Origin: Bacilli bacterium
GTDB lineage: Bacteria > Bacillota_I > Bacilli_A > RFN20 > CAG-826
Direction of reading: 5' to 3'
Assembly: GCA_024408435.1 (NCBI GenBank)
Contig: JAKSVA010000004.1
Location: 1-33,903, forward strand
DNA length: 33,903 nucleotides
Shown here: one piece after another, positions 24,311 through 32,179 of the stretch
Layout of the letters: each line of letters begins with the position of its first letter
Numbering within the stretch: the stretch's first letter is position 1
The notes under the pieces: model-generated
Databases searched by the model: none
Seen by the model: only the letters and a program-made list of their open reading frames with translations
Told to the model about the DNA's origin: nothing
Program-made: the position numbers and the translations under genes

Positions 24311-24339
24311 AATTTATTAATTAAAACATATTTTGTCAA
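24311..24339 (-). promoter_or_regulatory. Promoter of the 404-residue lipoprotein gene
   Basis: On the minus strand there is a perfect -35 TTGACA (24339-24334), 17-base spacer and -10 TAAATT (24316-24311). Upstream, TTAAATTT (24345-24352) and AAATTTAA (24359-24366) form a perfect inverted repeat between the two minus-strand genes. Confidence 0.65.
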
Positions 24340-24391
24340 ATTACTTAAATTTTGAAGTAAATTTAAAGGCTGCCAATAGTAGCTCTATAAA

Positions 24392-26452
24392 TTAACTATT
24401 TGAAATATTAGTTGGTTGTTCAGTTTTAATTTTACGTTTTTTGTAGTAAATGAAATAAAAAGCAAGGCCACCACCTATAAGAATGGTTGGCACTAAAATA
24501 GTTGGTAATAACCAAACTAAAATATTATTTTTTGGCATAAACTCATTCATATCCATTGGAGAGATTGCATCACTACCGATATATTCTTTGGCAATTGGGA
24601 AATCAATATAAACTACTCCATTTTTATAATCGGCATGTAATTTATCATAAACTATTTCGCCATTAAGCTTGAGCAACCCATAACTACCATATGTGCTTCC
24701 TGGCATCACAATGGTATATGTTTTATCATCTTTACTAACATTAGCGCCATCAGTGGTCTTTTTATAGGCATAACCAAATTTTTTGGCATATCTTTCAATA
24801 TTTACTAGTGGATGGAAAATATTCTTGTCAGCGCTCGTTACATTGATATTCATATAAAAATGAAGACTATCGTTACTTAAACTATCAACTGCTTCTAGTG
24901 CTTCTTCTTGTGCTCTAATTCCATAGTTAGTAAATAATTGGCTTCTTTTGCCTTCATCATTTAATGTCTTGGCGTATTGATAAACTTGATCAAATTCAAG
25001 TTCCCAAATCCGTTGGCATTCATTTAGACTATCAGTTACGCTTTTTTGATATCCAGGCATCAATTTGTCATAATCATTTGCTAATTCAGCAATTGCGTTC
25101 AATGTTTCAAAAATCCAATAGGCAGATTTATCATTATAATAAGCGTCTGGACTAACAGTTAGATATTTTTTAGTTGCATCAGTGATAGTAGCATTAAATG
25201 GCAAGAAGGGTGCAAAACGTGCAGGTGATAACGCTAACCACATTTGAGCAGCCATTGATGGATCGGCATCTGGATCAACTTTCAAAATATGAACATTACT
25301 TGATCTTTCACAAGCAATAAAACGTAAGTGATAGTCATTATAGTCTTTAAGGAAGGCGGCATGATTTGGATCATCTTTACTGGGGTCTTCGTGTGTTTCC
25401 AAAATATTATCAAATCGATCACGGAAAATTCCGATTACATCATCGACAGTAAAATCATTCTTTTCGGATTTAAACATAAATTCATATTCTGTTTTAGTAT
25501 CATATTTTTTGCCTTTCTCGCTACCAAAAAGATTTAAACCACGCCATGTCCGACGATGGGGCCCATCGACAGTAACTGCGCCACCTTCTACTAAGCTTGG
25601 ATCTAGTGGTCTTGCATATGAATCGAATAAATTAATATTTCCACTGCCGTCTCTCTTTATAAAATCGCCTTCTTCAAGATGATCACTTTTGATAACATCA
25701 TTACCAAATTCTGTAAGGGTGTGTAGACCAAATTCATTTCCTAGCACAAACATTTTATCTTCAGGAAGTTTTACAGCAACGCAACGATGACCAGTATATA
25801 ATTCGACATACCATACCTCTTTTTGATCAGCGAATAATATTGCATTAGATTCGGAGCTTCCAATATTTGGATTATTAACAATATCGCATAACATTTGCGC
25901 ACCTTCACGTGCTGTTTTTACAACTGGCAAAACGGTATGAGTCATTGTTCCTTCGGTAATACCTTTTTCCGCATAAGGATCGGCTTCTAGGGCTCCTCCT
26001 AGATTTCCATTAGCGTAACAAGTTAATGTTGCTGTCATTGCAACGCCATATTCATTAACGCCACAATTATCACAATAAGAACCGACACCAACATATGGAT
26101 TTAATGGAGCGACAACACACTTAGCGGTATGACTAGGGAAAGTATAGGTATAGCCATTATCACCAGTAAAGGTTGTGTTAGCTAATTCATCACGTTGATA
26201 AATACGTAAAGATGATTCATTAGTGGGGTAAAGATCAACACATCTTGCGATAATAGGTATATGGTCAAGAGTTAAATCTTTACCGATGTACACTAATGTA
26301 CAAGCAGATTTTTCTTCATCATTTGAATTGTCAACTGGTGTTTTTAATTCATTGTTTTTGCTATTAGCAAGATGATAGTTTGTTTGCTTATTAGTTAAAG
26401 AAAAACAAGGAATACTAATAGCAGTTACTAATGGTAATATTATTTTTTTCAT
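24392..26452 (-). CDS. Membrane-anchored family C69 dipeptidase
   Basis: A protein of 686 residues with an N-terminal signal peptide (MKKIILPLVTAISIPCFSL) and a C-terminal helix (about 642-665, ILVWLLPTILVPTILIGGG) followed by a basic tail. It should be tethered to the outer face of the membrane. The peptidase begins at Cys51 (ACTLVYIGKDLT), the likely N-terminal nucleophile after processing. It continues with GVNEYGVAMTATLTC, LPVVKTAREGAQMLCDIV, FADQKEVWYVELYTGHRC and MFVLGNEFG, all C69/PepD features. The usual ARNED motif reads ARCVD. Such enzymes cut dipeptides, so this may feed on peptides at the surface. ATG 26452 is chosen because GAGG lies eight bases upstream; ATG 26482 has no ribosome site. 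A helical inserted region at about 460-530 is noted. Confidence 0.88.
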   Translation of the reverse strand: MKKIILPLVTAISIPCFSLTNKQTNYHLANSKNNELKTPVDNSNDEEKSACTLVYIGKDLTLDHIPIIARCVDLYPTNESSLRIYQRDELANTTFTGDNGYTYTFPSHTAKCVVAPLNPYVGVGSYCDNCGVNEYGVAMTATLTCYANGNLGGALEADPYAEKGITEGTMTHTVLPVVKTAREGAQMLCDIVNNPNIGSSESNAILFADQKEVWYVELYTGHRCVAVKLPEDKMFVLGNEFGLHTLTEFGNDVIKSDHLEEGDFIKRDGSGNINLFDSYARPLDPSLVEGGAVTVDGPHRRTWRGLNLFGSEKGKKYDTKTEYEFMFKSEKNDFTVDDVIGIFRDRFDNILETHEDPSKDDPNHAAFLKDYNDYHLRFIACERSSNVHILKVDPDADPSMAAQMWLALSPARFAPFLPFNATITDATKKYLTVSPDAYYNDKSAYWIFETLNAIAELANDYDKLMPGYQKSVTDSLNECQRIWELEFDQVYQYAKTLNDEGKRSQLFTNYGIRAQEEALEAVDSLSNDSLHFYMNINVTSADKNIFHPLVNIERYAKKFGYAYKKTTDGANVSKDDKTYTIVMPGSTYGSYGLLKLNGEIVYDKLHADYKNGVVYIDFPIAKEYIGSDAISPMDMNEFMPKNNILVWLLPTILVPTILIGGGLAFYFIYYKKRKIKTEQPTNISNS

Positions 26453-26471
26453 AAAGGTGACCTCTTTTATC

Positions 26472-26477
26472 ATTATA
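26472..26477 (-). promoter_or_regulatory. -10 box of the C69 dipeptidase gene
   Basis: TATAAT on the minus strand, 19 bases before ATG 26452. The start of transcription would be near 26465, just ahead of the GAGG ribosome site. The -35 is not clear. Confidence 0.45.
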
Positions 26478-26508
26478 CACATTAAAATATAAATATTTTA
26501 AATTAGAG

Positions 26509-26536
26509 TTGAAAACGCAATTTTAATCAATAAAAT
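26509..26536 (+). promoter_or_regulatory. Promoter of the LURP-one-like gene
   Basis: TTGAAA (26509-26514), 16-base spacer and TAAAAT (26531-26536). GAGG (26546-26549) is nine bases before ATG 26559. It is divergent from the C69 dipeptidase promoter. Confidence 0.45.
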
Positions 26537-26558
26537 ATATATAGTGAGGTTTTAATAA

Positions 26559-27113
26559 ATGGAATTAGTAATTAAAAATAAACTTATGTCCTTAACAGGG
26601 GGAAGCAAAGTTCTTAACGAAAAAGGCGAACTCGTCTACAAAGTTAAAGGTAGTTGGGCGAGTAATACTTTTAGCAAAAAATATAAGAAGACCGTCGTTG
26701 ATTTAAATAAGAAGGTTTATTATAAAGTTTGTAATAAAAGAATTCATGGCTTAATTAAAAGAAGCGCATTAATTTATGATGCTTCTGGCAATCAAGTCGC
26801 AAAAGTGACCGAAGGTGATATCTTAAAAGGCGGTTATGAAATTGAAGGTACCACGGAAAAAATGGATATTATTGGTCGACTCATACCTGAAGCAGAGATT
26901 AAACTTGCTGGTAAGAAGATTGGGACTATCAGCATACCAGGAATGAAAAAAGTTGGCCCTGGTTATGTGGTTACCCATGTCACTGATCAATTTAAAGTTA
27001 CTTTTGATGATCCAGAAGATGGACCATTTATGGTTGCATTAGTAGTGGCGATTGATAACATCATTGATGCTCATCAAAGATCAACACGTACTCATACCGC
27101 CCCTATTCATTAA
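26559..27113 (+). CDS. LURP-one-related (YxjI-like) protein
   Basis: A cytoplasmic protein of 184 residues with no signal peptide. The start MELVIKNKLMSLTGGSKVLN, then GELVYKVKGSW and the repeated beta-hairpin pattern (ALIYDASGNQVAKV, AEIKLAGKKIGTIS) fit the LURP-one-related family of tubby-like beta-barrels found in plants and Bacillota (Bacillus YxjI). The molecular role is unknown; tubby-like folds can bind phosphoinositides, but nothing here proves that. It is 30 bases shorter than the distance to the next Shine-Dalgarno, and the next gene has its own TATAAT, so co-transcription is uncertain. Confidence 0.75.
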   Translation: MELVIKNKLMSLTGGSKVLNEKGELVYKVKGSWASNTFSKKYKKTVVDLNKKVYYKVCNKRIHGLIKRSALIYDASGNQVAKVTEGDILKGGYEIEGTTEKMDIIGRLIPEAEIKLAGKKIGTISIPGMKKVGPGYVVTHVTDQFKVTFDDPEDGPFMVALVVAIDNIIDAHQRSTRTHTAPIH

Positions 27114-27138
27114 TTTTATTAATGCCTGTTTCATAATA

Positions 27139-27144
27139 TATAAT
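27139..27144 (+). promoter_or_regulatory. -10 box of the esterase lipoprotein gene
   Basis: TATAAT at 27139-27144, seven bases before TAGGAG (27151-27156). An in-frame TTG at 27144 overlaps this box and so is not the start. Confidence 0.5.
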
Positions 27145-27164
27145 TGAAGATAGGAGTTTTTTCT

Positions 27165-29306
27165 ATGAAAAAAATGCAATTTATTTTTATTCCTATTATG
27201 GCTTTTTCTTTATTAGTTAGTTGTGGAACTAAAATTCCTTCTATTTATCATACAATTGATGAGTGGAAAGAAAATTATAAAATTTTAAATGAAAGTGATT
27301 ATCAAGAAAACAAAAAATTAAGCGCCGTTCCGGAAAATGAGCCAATTGCTAAATGCAAAAATGGTACATTTGTCGGTCAACTTGAAGATGATGTTAATGT
27401 CTTTAAAGGCGTTCCATATGCGAAAACACCGATTGGTGATTTGCGTTTTAAAAAATCAGTCGACCCAGATGATAGTAATGATGTGTATGAAGCTAAATAT
27501 TTTGGTATGAGTTGCCTACAAAAAGATTCAGAAAACGAACCGGCATCTTTATATAAAAAAGGTGAAGATTGTTTAAGATTGAATGTTTGGAATAGTACGA
27601 GAGATAAAAGCTCCAATAAACCAGTCTTAGTCTATATTCATGGCGGTGGATGGAACTCAGGAGGCACGTGCGATCCACTTTATAACGGCTTCTATTTTGC
27701 GCACTATAATCCAGGAGTGATTCTTGTTACGATTACATACCGGTTTAATATCTTGGGTTTAGTAAATTTAGCAGCGGTTAAAGAGAATGGTGAACATTAT
27801 TTTGATGACTACACACAATATGGAGAAGGGGATAAGAATCCATATTATTATTCAGTTAATAACGCTATTTGGGATCAAGTTCAAGCTCTTAAATATATTC
27901 ACAATAATATTGCTGCTTTTGGTGGTGATCCAAATAATGTCACTATTTCTGGTGAATCAGCTGGTGGAGGCGCAGTATCTATTCTTTGCACTATTCCTGA
28001 GGCACAAAATTATTTTCAAAAAGCTTATGCGATGAGCGGTACAGTTAACCAAATTAGTGAAGAGAATACTTCGCTTCCGTTAATCGATGCGATTCAAACT
28101 AAGGACAATGATGTCACTTATGAAGATAGTAAAGGAAATGAATATACATGGGAAGGATATAATGAAATTTCTCAATTAGTTTCTCTTCCTGAAGGTTTAC
28201 TGCAAGCGTTTTGGGGTAAACATGAAACACAATACCAACATCCAGTTCGTGGAGCAGGCGGCATTGATATTGACCCATTTAGTAAATGGGAAGATGGGAC
28301 TACTAAAAATTTAACGATTCTTCAAGGTTATACAAGAAACGAATTCCGTTATTATCAACATGTCTTCAATGAATACGAAGAAATGTATGATGCAGTATGT
28401 CGCGCGATGCAATATATTCATTCAATTGAAGGTGGCGATAATTATCGCGGAATGTGGAATAATTACCACGAATCTTTATTAAAGAAAGGTTACACTGATA
28501 AAGAAATTTATCGAATATACGCCGATGATTTTACATTCAATACAGCTTGTGATTATCAAGCAGAAATGCACGCAAAGAATGGTGGCAAGGGTTATTGTTA
28601 CATCTTTGACAAAGGCTATGATGGCGTTCTTGAATATTTAGGCGCTGCACATGCAGTTGACTGTTTCTATTTATTTGGAGCGTTCAATGGTAAGGGTGGC
28701 GAGGGAACTAATGAAGAAGTGGATTTCTCGCGTAATTTTCAAAGTATGATTGCTAATTTCTGCAAAAAGGGCGAACCGGCATCAAATTGGGAACCATACA
28801 ATGGTTCAACAAGAAAAAAAATGATTATTAACTTTAAGAATAAAACGGAAGAAAACCCAGAAGGCGATCGTGTTAAAAAAGCATTGAATATGTTTAATGC
28901 TAAAGATATTATTCCAGGAACAAAAACAAGCCATTATGTTTTTCGTTATACTAAACCGCTTGGACCAGTTGTTGGTGTTGTTGCACAAAATGATTTTAAT
29001 ATTTTCCGAACTTGGTCAATTATGTCATCTGGTAGAGACCCTTTAGATCCAACTGGTAAATATACTGCAACTATATTTGGTGATGGAGCTACGTTAAAAA
29101 GTTTTGAACATGTTAACGATGCTTATGTAGCGACAGTAACTACTAATGAAGATTATATTTTTATTGATGCAGTAACTACTTCACTTGGCTTTGAATTATA
29201 TTCTGGCTCATATTCTTGTGAATATGTAGGGAATAACACTATTTATATATATTTTCCAGCGAATATGATGATTGATGATGTTATCATTTACGCTACAGTA
29301 TATTAA
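27165..29306 (+). CDS. Type B carboxylesterase lipoprotein
   Basis: A protein of 713 residues exported as a lipoprotein (lipobox LLVSC, Cys20). The esterase domain (about 60-580) shows FKGVPYAKTPIGDLRF, the oxyanion loop YIHGGGWNSGG (157-167), nucleophile Ser265 in ISGESAGGGA, and likely catalytic His496 in GAAHAVDCFYLFG. It would hydrolyse esters outside the cell, for example acylated plant polysaccharides or lipids. A C-terminal beta-rich extension of about 100 residues (from about 610, GRDPLDPTGKYTATIFGDGA on) is not part of the usual esterase and may be a small binding domain. ATG 27165 is chosen because TAGGAG lies eight bases upstream. Confidence 0.9.
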   Translation: MKKMQFIFIPIMAFSLLVSCGTKIPSIYHTIDEWKENYKILNESDYQENKKLSAVPENEPIAKCKNGTFVGQLEDDVNVFKGVPYAKTPIGDLRFKKSVDPDDSNDVYEAKYFGMSCLQKDSENEPASLYKKGEDCLRLNVWNSTRDKSSNKPVLVYIHGGGWNSGGTCDPLYNGFYFAHYNPGVILVTITYRFNILGLVNLAAVKENGEHYFDDYTQYGEGDKNPYYYSVNNAIWDQVQALKYIHNNIAAFGGDPNNVTISGESAGGGAVSILCTIPEAQNYFQKAYAMSGTVNQISEENTSLPLIDAIQTKDNDVTYEDSKGNEYTWEGYNEISQLVSLPEGLLQAFWGKHETQYQHPVRGAGGIDIDPFSKWEDGTTKNLTILQGYTRNEFRYYQHVFNEYEEMYDAVCRAMQYIHSIEGGDNYRGMWNNYHESLLKKGYTDKEIYRIYADDFTFNTACDYQAEMHAKNGGKGYCYIFDKGYDGVLEYLGAAHAVDCFYLFGAFNGKGGEGTNEEVDFSRNFQSMIANFCKKGEPASNWEPYNGSTRKKMIINFKNKTEENPEGDRVKKALNMFNAKDIIPGTKTSHYVFRYTKPLGPVVGVVAQNDFNIFRTWSIMSSGRDPLDPTGKYTATIFGDGATLKSFEHVNDAYVATVTTNEDYIFIDAVTTSLGFELYSGSYSCEYVGNNTIYIYFPANMMIDDVIIYATVY

Positions 29307-29328
29307 TTCGCTATTAATATAAAGATAG

Positions 29329-29334
29329 TATAAT
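29329..29334 (+). promoter_or_regulatory. -10 box placing +1 on the RidA-lipoprotein ATG
   Basis: A perfect TATAAT 23 bases after the esterase stop. Seven bases beyond its last base is A of ATG 29341, so the message should begin AUGAAAAAA with no leader. Confidence 0.55.
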
Positions 29335-29340
29335 GTGGTT

Positions 29341-29783
29341 ATGAAAAAATATTATTACCATTAATAGCTGTTTCTTTTTTAGCAAGTTGTGCTAATAAGG
29401 GGATTAGAATTATTTATACTGATAAAGCACCTGAACCAATCGGTCCTTATTCACAGGCGGTTGTGTATGATAATTTAGTTTATTGTTCAGGCCAAATTCC
29501 GTTAGATCCAAAAACTGGTCAATTGGTAAAAGGTGATATTATTAAGCAAACTACTCAATCATTAAATAATATTAAGGCTATCTTGAAGAAAGATGGTGGC
29601 ACAATGAATAATTTATTAAAGCTAAGCATCTATTTACATGATATTAATGATTTTCAAAAAATGAATGATGTATTAGCCTTATTTTTAAAAGGCAGTAAAT
29701 ATCCAACCCGTACGGTTGTTGGCGGAGTTGATTTACCACGTGGGGCTAAAATTAAAATTGACGCCATCGCAATTAAGCGATAA
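29341..29783 (+). pseudogene. RidA-family lipoprotein with apparent 1-base frameshift
   Basis: From about 29406 to 29783 one frame encodes a full RidA (YjgF/UK114) domain: APEPIGPYSQAVVYDN, LVYCSGQIPLDPKTG, YPTRTVVGG and KIKIDAIAIKR. Such proteins hydrolyse reactive enamines/imines; the conserved Arg in PTR is kept, and the usual C-terminal Glu is Asp. In the same frame, 29349-29390 reads ILLPLIAVSFLASC, a lipoprotein signal, but no start codon precedes it. ATG 29341 followed by six A is one base out of phase and stops after seven codons. With seven A it would read MKKILLPLIAVSFLASC and run on without a break. So it is a frameshifted gene, a sequence error, or a gene expressed by slippage. 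GTG 29463 could start a shortened domain that lacks the first strand. Confidence 0.75.
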
Positions 29784-29786
29784 TGT

Positions 29787-29814
29787 TTCTTATTTAAATC
29801 CTTTAAATAAAGAA
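29787..29814. repeat. AT-rich inverted repeat after the RidA gene
   Basis: TTATTTAAA (29790-29798) and TTTAAATAA (29802-29810) are perfect nine-base arms with a three-base loop, extended by TTC/GAA across one bulge. There is no U-run after it, so it is not a typical terminator. A TACAAT box at 29838-29843 then serves serC. Confidence 0.4.
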
Positions 29815-29871
29815 TTGAAATGTAAAAAAATAAGTAATACAATACTTCATTATTAAAAAAAGAAGTTATTT

Positions 29872-30951
29872 ATGGATAGAATTTATAATTTTGCTGCTGG
29901 TCCAGCTACGTTGCCTCTTGAAGTTTTAAAAGAGGTGCAAAAAGAATTTTTAAATTACAATAAAACAGGTGTTTCGATATTAGAACTTTCACATCGTTCC
30001 CAAGCGTTTTCAAATCTAATTAAAGAAATAGAACAAGATTTACGGGATTTAATGCATATCCCTTCTAATTACAAAGTAATGTTCGCGCAAGGTGGCGCTA
30101 CAACACAATTTGCAGCCATTGCCATGAACTTAATGAAAAATAAAAAAGCCGATTATATTGTGACGGGAATATTTTCTAAAAACGCGGCTGAGGAAGCGAA
30201 GATATTTGGTGATGTAAAAATCGTAGCAGATGGATCGAGTAGCCAGTTTAGAAAAATCCCTGATTGTTCAAATTTACCAATTAGAGATGATGCTGATTAT
30301 GTATATTATTGTGACAACAATACTGTCTACGGCACTAAATTTAAAGCTATTCCTAATAGTAAAGGAAAACCATTAGTGGTAGATCAATCCTCATGTTTTT
30401 TATCTGAGCCAATTGATGTTTCTAAATTCGGTGTTGTTTATGCGGGAATTCAAAAAAATGCTGGTCCAGCTGGTTTAGCGATTGTTATCGTCAGAGAAGA
30501 TTTGATAAGAGAAAAGTTATCTTTCCCTACGCCAACTATGCTTAATTGGAAAATACAATCGGATAAGGAAAGTTTATATAACACACCAAATTCTTTTGCT
30601 ATTTATTTTGTTGGTAAAACACTCAAGTGGATTAAAAAACAAGGTGGAATAGAAGCCATCCAAAAGAAGAATATTGAGAAAGCGAAATTATTATATGATT
30701 ATTTAGACAATTCTAAATATGTTAAAGTCGCTGATGTTAATTCTCGTTCAATGATGAATGTTACTTTTAATTGTGGTAATGAAGAACTCGATAAAAAATT
30801 TATTGAAGAAGCTAGTAAACAAGGAATTTCGTTTATTAAAGGACATCGCGCGGTTGGTGGGATGCGGGCATCAATATATAACGCAATGAGTAAGGAAGGC
30901 GTTGTAACGTTAATTGAATTTATGAAAAAATTCGAAAAGGAAAATTTATAA
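29872..30951 (+). CDS. serC: Phosphoserine aminotransferase
   Basis: A PLP enzyme of 359 residues that converts 3-phosphohydroxypyruvate and glutamate to phosphoserine and 2-oxoglutarate. Signatures: YNFAAGPATLP at the N-terminus, SILELSHRS, FAQGGATTQFAAIAMNL, and VVYAGIQKNAGPAGLAIVIVR with PLP Lys195. HRAVGGMRASIYNAM near the C-terminus is the usual phosphate-binding region. Only a weak ribosome site (AAAGAAG) precedes the ATG. One base separates its stop from the serA start, so the two form a serine-biosynthesis operon. No serB is seen here; the HAD phosphatase at 4610 is one untested candidate for the last step. Confidence 0.96.
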   Translation: MDRIYNFAAGPATLPLEVLKEVQKEFLNYNKTGVSILELSHRSQAFSNLIKEIEQDLRDLMHIPSNYKVMFAQGGATTQFAAIAMNLMKNKKADYIVTGIFSKNAAEEAKIFGDVKIVADGSSSQFRKIPDCSNLPIRDDADYVYYCDNNTVYGTKFKAIPNSKGKPLVVDQSSCFLSEPIDVSKFGVVYAGIQKNAGPAGLAIVIVREDLIREKLSFPTPTMLNWKIQSDKESLYNTPNSFAIYFVGKTLKWIKKQGGIEAIQKKNIEKAKLLYDYLDNSKYVKVADVNSRSMMNVTFNCGNEELDKKFIEEASKQGISFIKGHRAVGGMRASIYNAMSKEGVVTLIEFMKKFEKENL

Positions 30952-30952
30952 G

Positions 30953-32098
30953 ATGAAAGCCTTTGTTTTAAATAACATCTCAAAAGCGGTTTTAAATGAT
31001 TTATCTAACAAAAACTTAATTGTTGATGATGTTAATAAAGCTGATTCAATTTTAGTTAGATCTTTTGAAATGAAGGATTATAAATTACCAGATACTGTTC
31101 TTGCTGTTGCAAGAGCAGGGGCAGGGGTTAATAACATTCCTTTTAAAGATTACGCGAAGAAAGGAATTGTTGTTTTTAATACCCCAGGCGCTAACGCTAA
31201 CGCAGTAAAAGAACTTACTTTATGTGCGTTATTTTTATTATCAAGAGATATCATTGGTGGGAAGAATTGGGTTGATGATCATAAGGATAATCCTGATATT
31301 GCCACCATGGCGGAAAAAACGAAAGCTCAGTTTGCAGGAAATGAAATTTTCGGTAAGAAAATTGCTGTTCTCGGTTTAGGTAAAATTGGTATATTAGTTG
31401 CTAATGCGTGTGTTCATTTAGGAATGGAGGTTTATGGATATGATCCTTATTTATCAAATGACAACGCTCGATTATTAGATAAAAAGATTAAATATTTTTC
31501 TAAAGTTGAAGATTGCATTAACAATGTTGATTTTATTACAATTCATGTTCCTGCTATTCCAGCAACTAAAGGAATGCTTAATCAATCATTAATTAATAAA
31601 GCTGCGTATGGAGTAAAGATTTTAAATTTTGCACGCGATACTTTAATTAATGAAGACGATTTAGAAAAATTATTAAACGAAAATAAAGTAAGCAAGTATA
31701 TTACTGATTTCTCTAATCCACGAGTAACCAAATTTAAAAACACAATTATCTTGCCTCATTTAGGTGCATCAACAAGTGAAGCCGAAGATAATTGTGCAGT
31801 TATGGCAATCAATCAACTTGTTGATTATATTGATAATGGTAATATCGTTAATTCAGTAAATTTACCTTCTCTTAACGCTGGTAGCAAAAAAAGTAAACAC
31901 CGGATTTGTATCATTCATAATAATGCCCCTGAGATAACAACAAAATTAAAAACTTTATTATCAGATAGTGGATGCAACATTAAAAATATGTGTAGCAAAG
32001 TCAAAGATGATTTAGCGTACACAATAATTGATGTTGATGAATTAAATAATGTTAATTTTAGCACTATTGATAACATCATTAGATTACGAATTATTTAA
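30953..32098 (+). CDS. serA: D-3-phosphoglycerate dehydrogenase
   Basis: A protein of 381 residues, the first enzyme of serine synthesis (3-phosphoglycerate to 3-phosphohydroxypyruvate, NAD-linked). The NAD site is LGLGKIG (141-146 core). Catalytic Arg228 lies in NFARDT and His269 in LPHLGAST. The region before it, YITDFSNP, replaces the DVF-EP pattern of longer enzymes, as I recall from the compact Bacillota/gut form. A short C-terminal ACT-like domain (about 315-381) could sense serine. Translation probably couples to serC, with one base between them. The N-terminal substrate domain AVARAGAGVNNIPF is normal. Confidence 0.95.
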   Translation: MKAFVLNNISKAVLNDLSNKNLIVDDVNKADSILVRSFEMKDYKLPDTVLAVARAGAGVNNIPFKDYAKKGIVVFNTPGANANAVKELTLCALFLLSRDIIGGKNWVDDHKDNPDIATMAEKTKAQFAGNEIFGKKIAVLGLGKIGILVANACVHLGMEVYGYDPYLSNDNARLLDKKIKYFSKVEDCINNVDFITIHVPAIPATKGMLNQSLINKAAYGVKILNFARDTLINEDDLEKLLNENKVSKYITDFSNPRVTKFKNTIILPHLGASTSEAEDNCAVMAINQLVDYIDNGNIVNSVNLPSLNAGSKKSKHRICIIHNNAPEITTKLKTLLSDSGCNIKNMCSKVKDDLAYTIIDVDELNNVNFSTIDNIIRLRII

Positions 32099-32117
32099 TG
32101 GACTTAGTGTATAACCA

Positions 32118-32133
32118 CCTGAATTAAGTCAGG
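32118..32133 (+). terminator. Weak hairpin after serA
   Basis: CCTGA (32118-32122) and TCAGG (32129-32133) pair around a six-base loop, followed by a short CTTTTG. It is weak as a terminator, but no better one follows the serCA operon. Confidence 0.3.
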
Positions 32134-32155
32134 AATACTTTTGAATACAATAATG

Positions 32156-32161
32156 TATAAT
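32156..32161 (+). promoter_or_regulatory. -10 box of the phosphatase lipoprotein gene
   Basis: TATAAT at 32156-32161, with AAAGAGG (32165-32171) following it eight bases before ATG 32180. The in-frame ATGs upstream (32155 region and before) are not in the predicted mRNA. Confidence 0.45.
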
Positions 32162-32179
32162 AAAAAAGAGGTGTTATAT

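Noticed and set aside
31697-31760. Loss of the catalytic Glu in SerA
   Set aside because: As I recall, the compact Bacillota form of SerA usually has a DF-N-type sequence at this place, so YITDFSNP is likely normal for the subfamily.
32099-32128. Short ATG frame overlapping the serA stop
   Set aside because: Nine codons, no ribosome site and no recognisable content.
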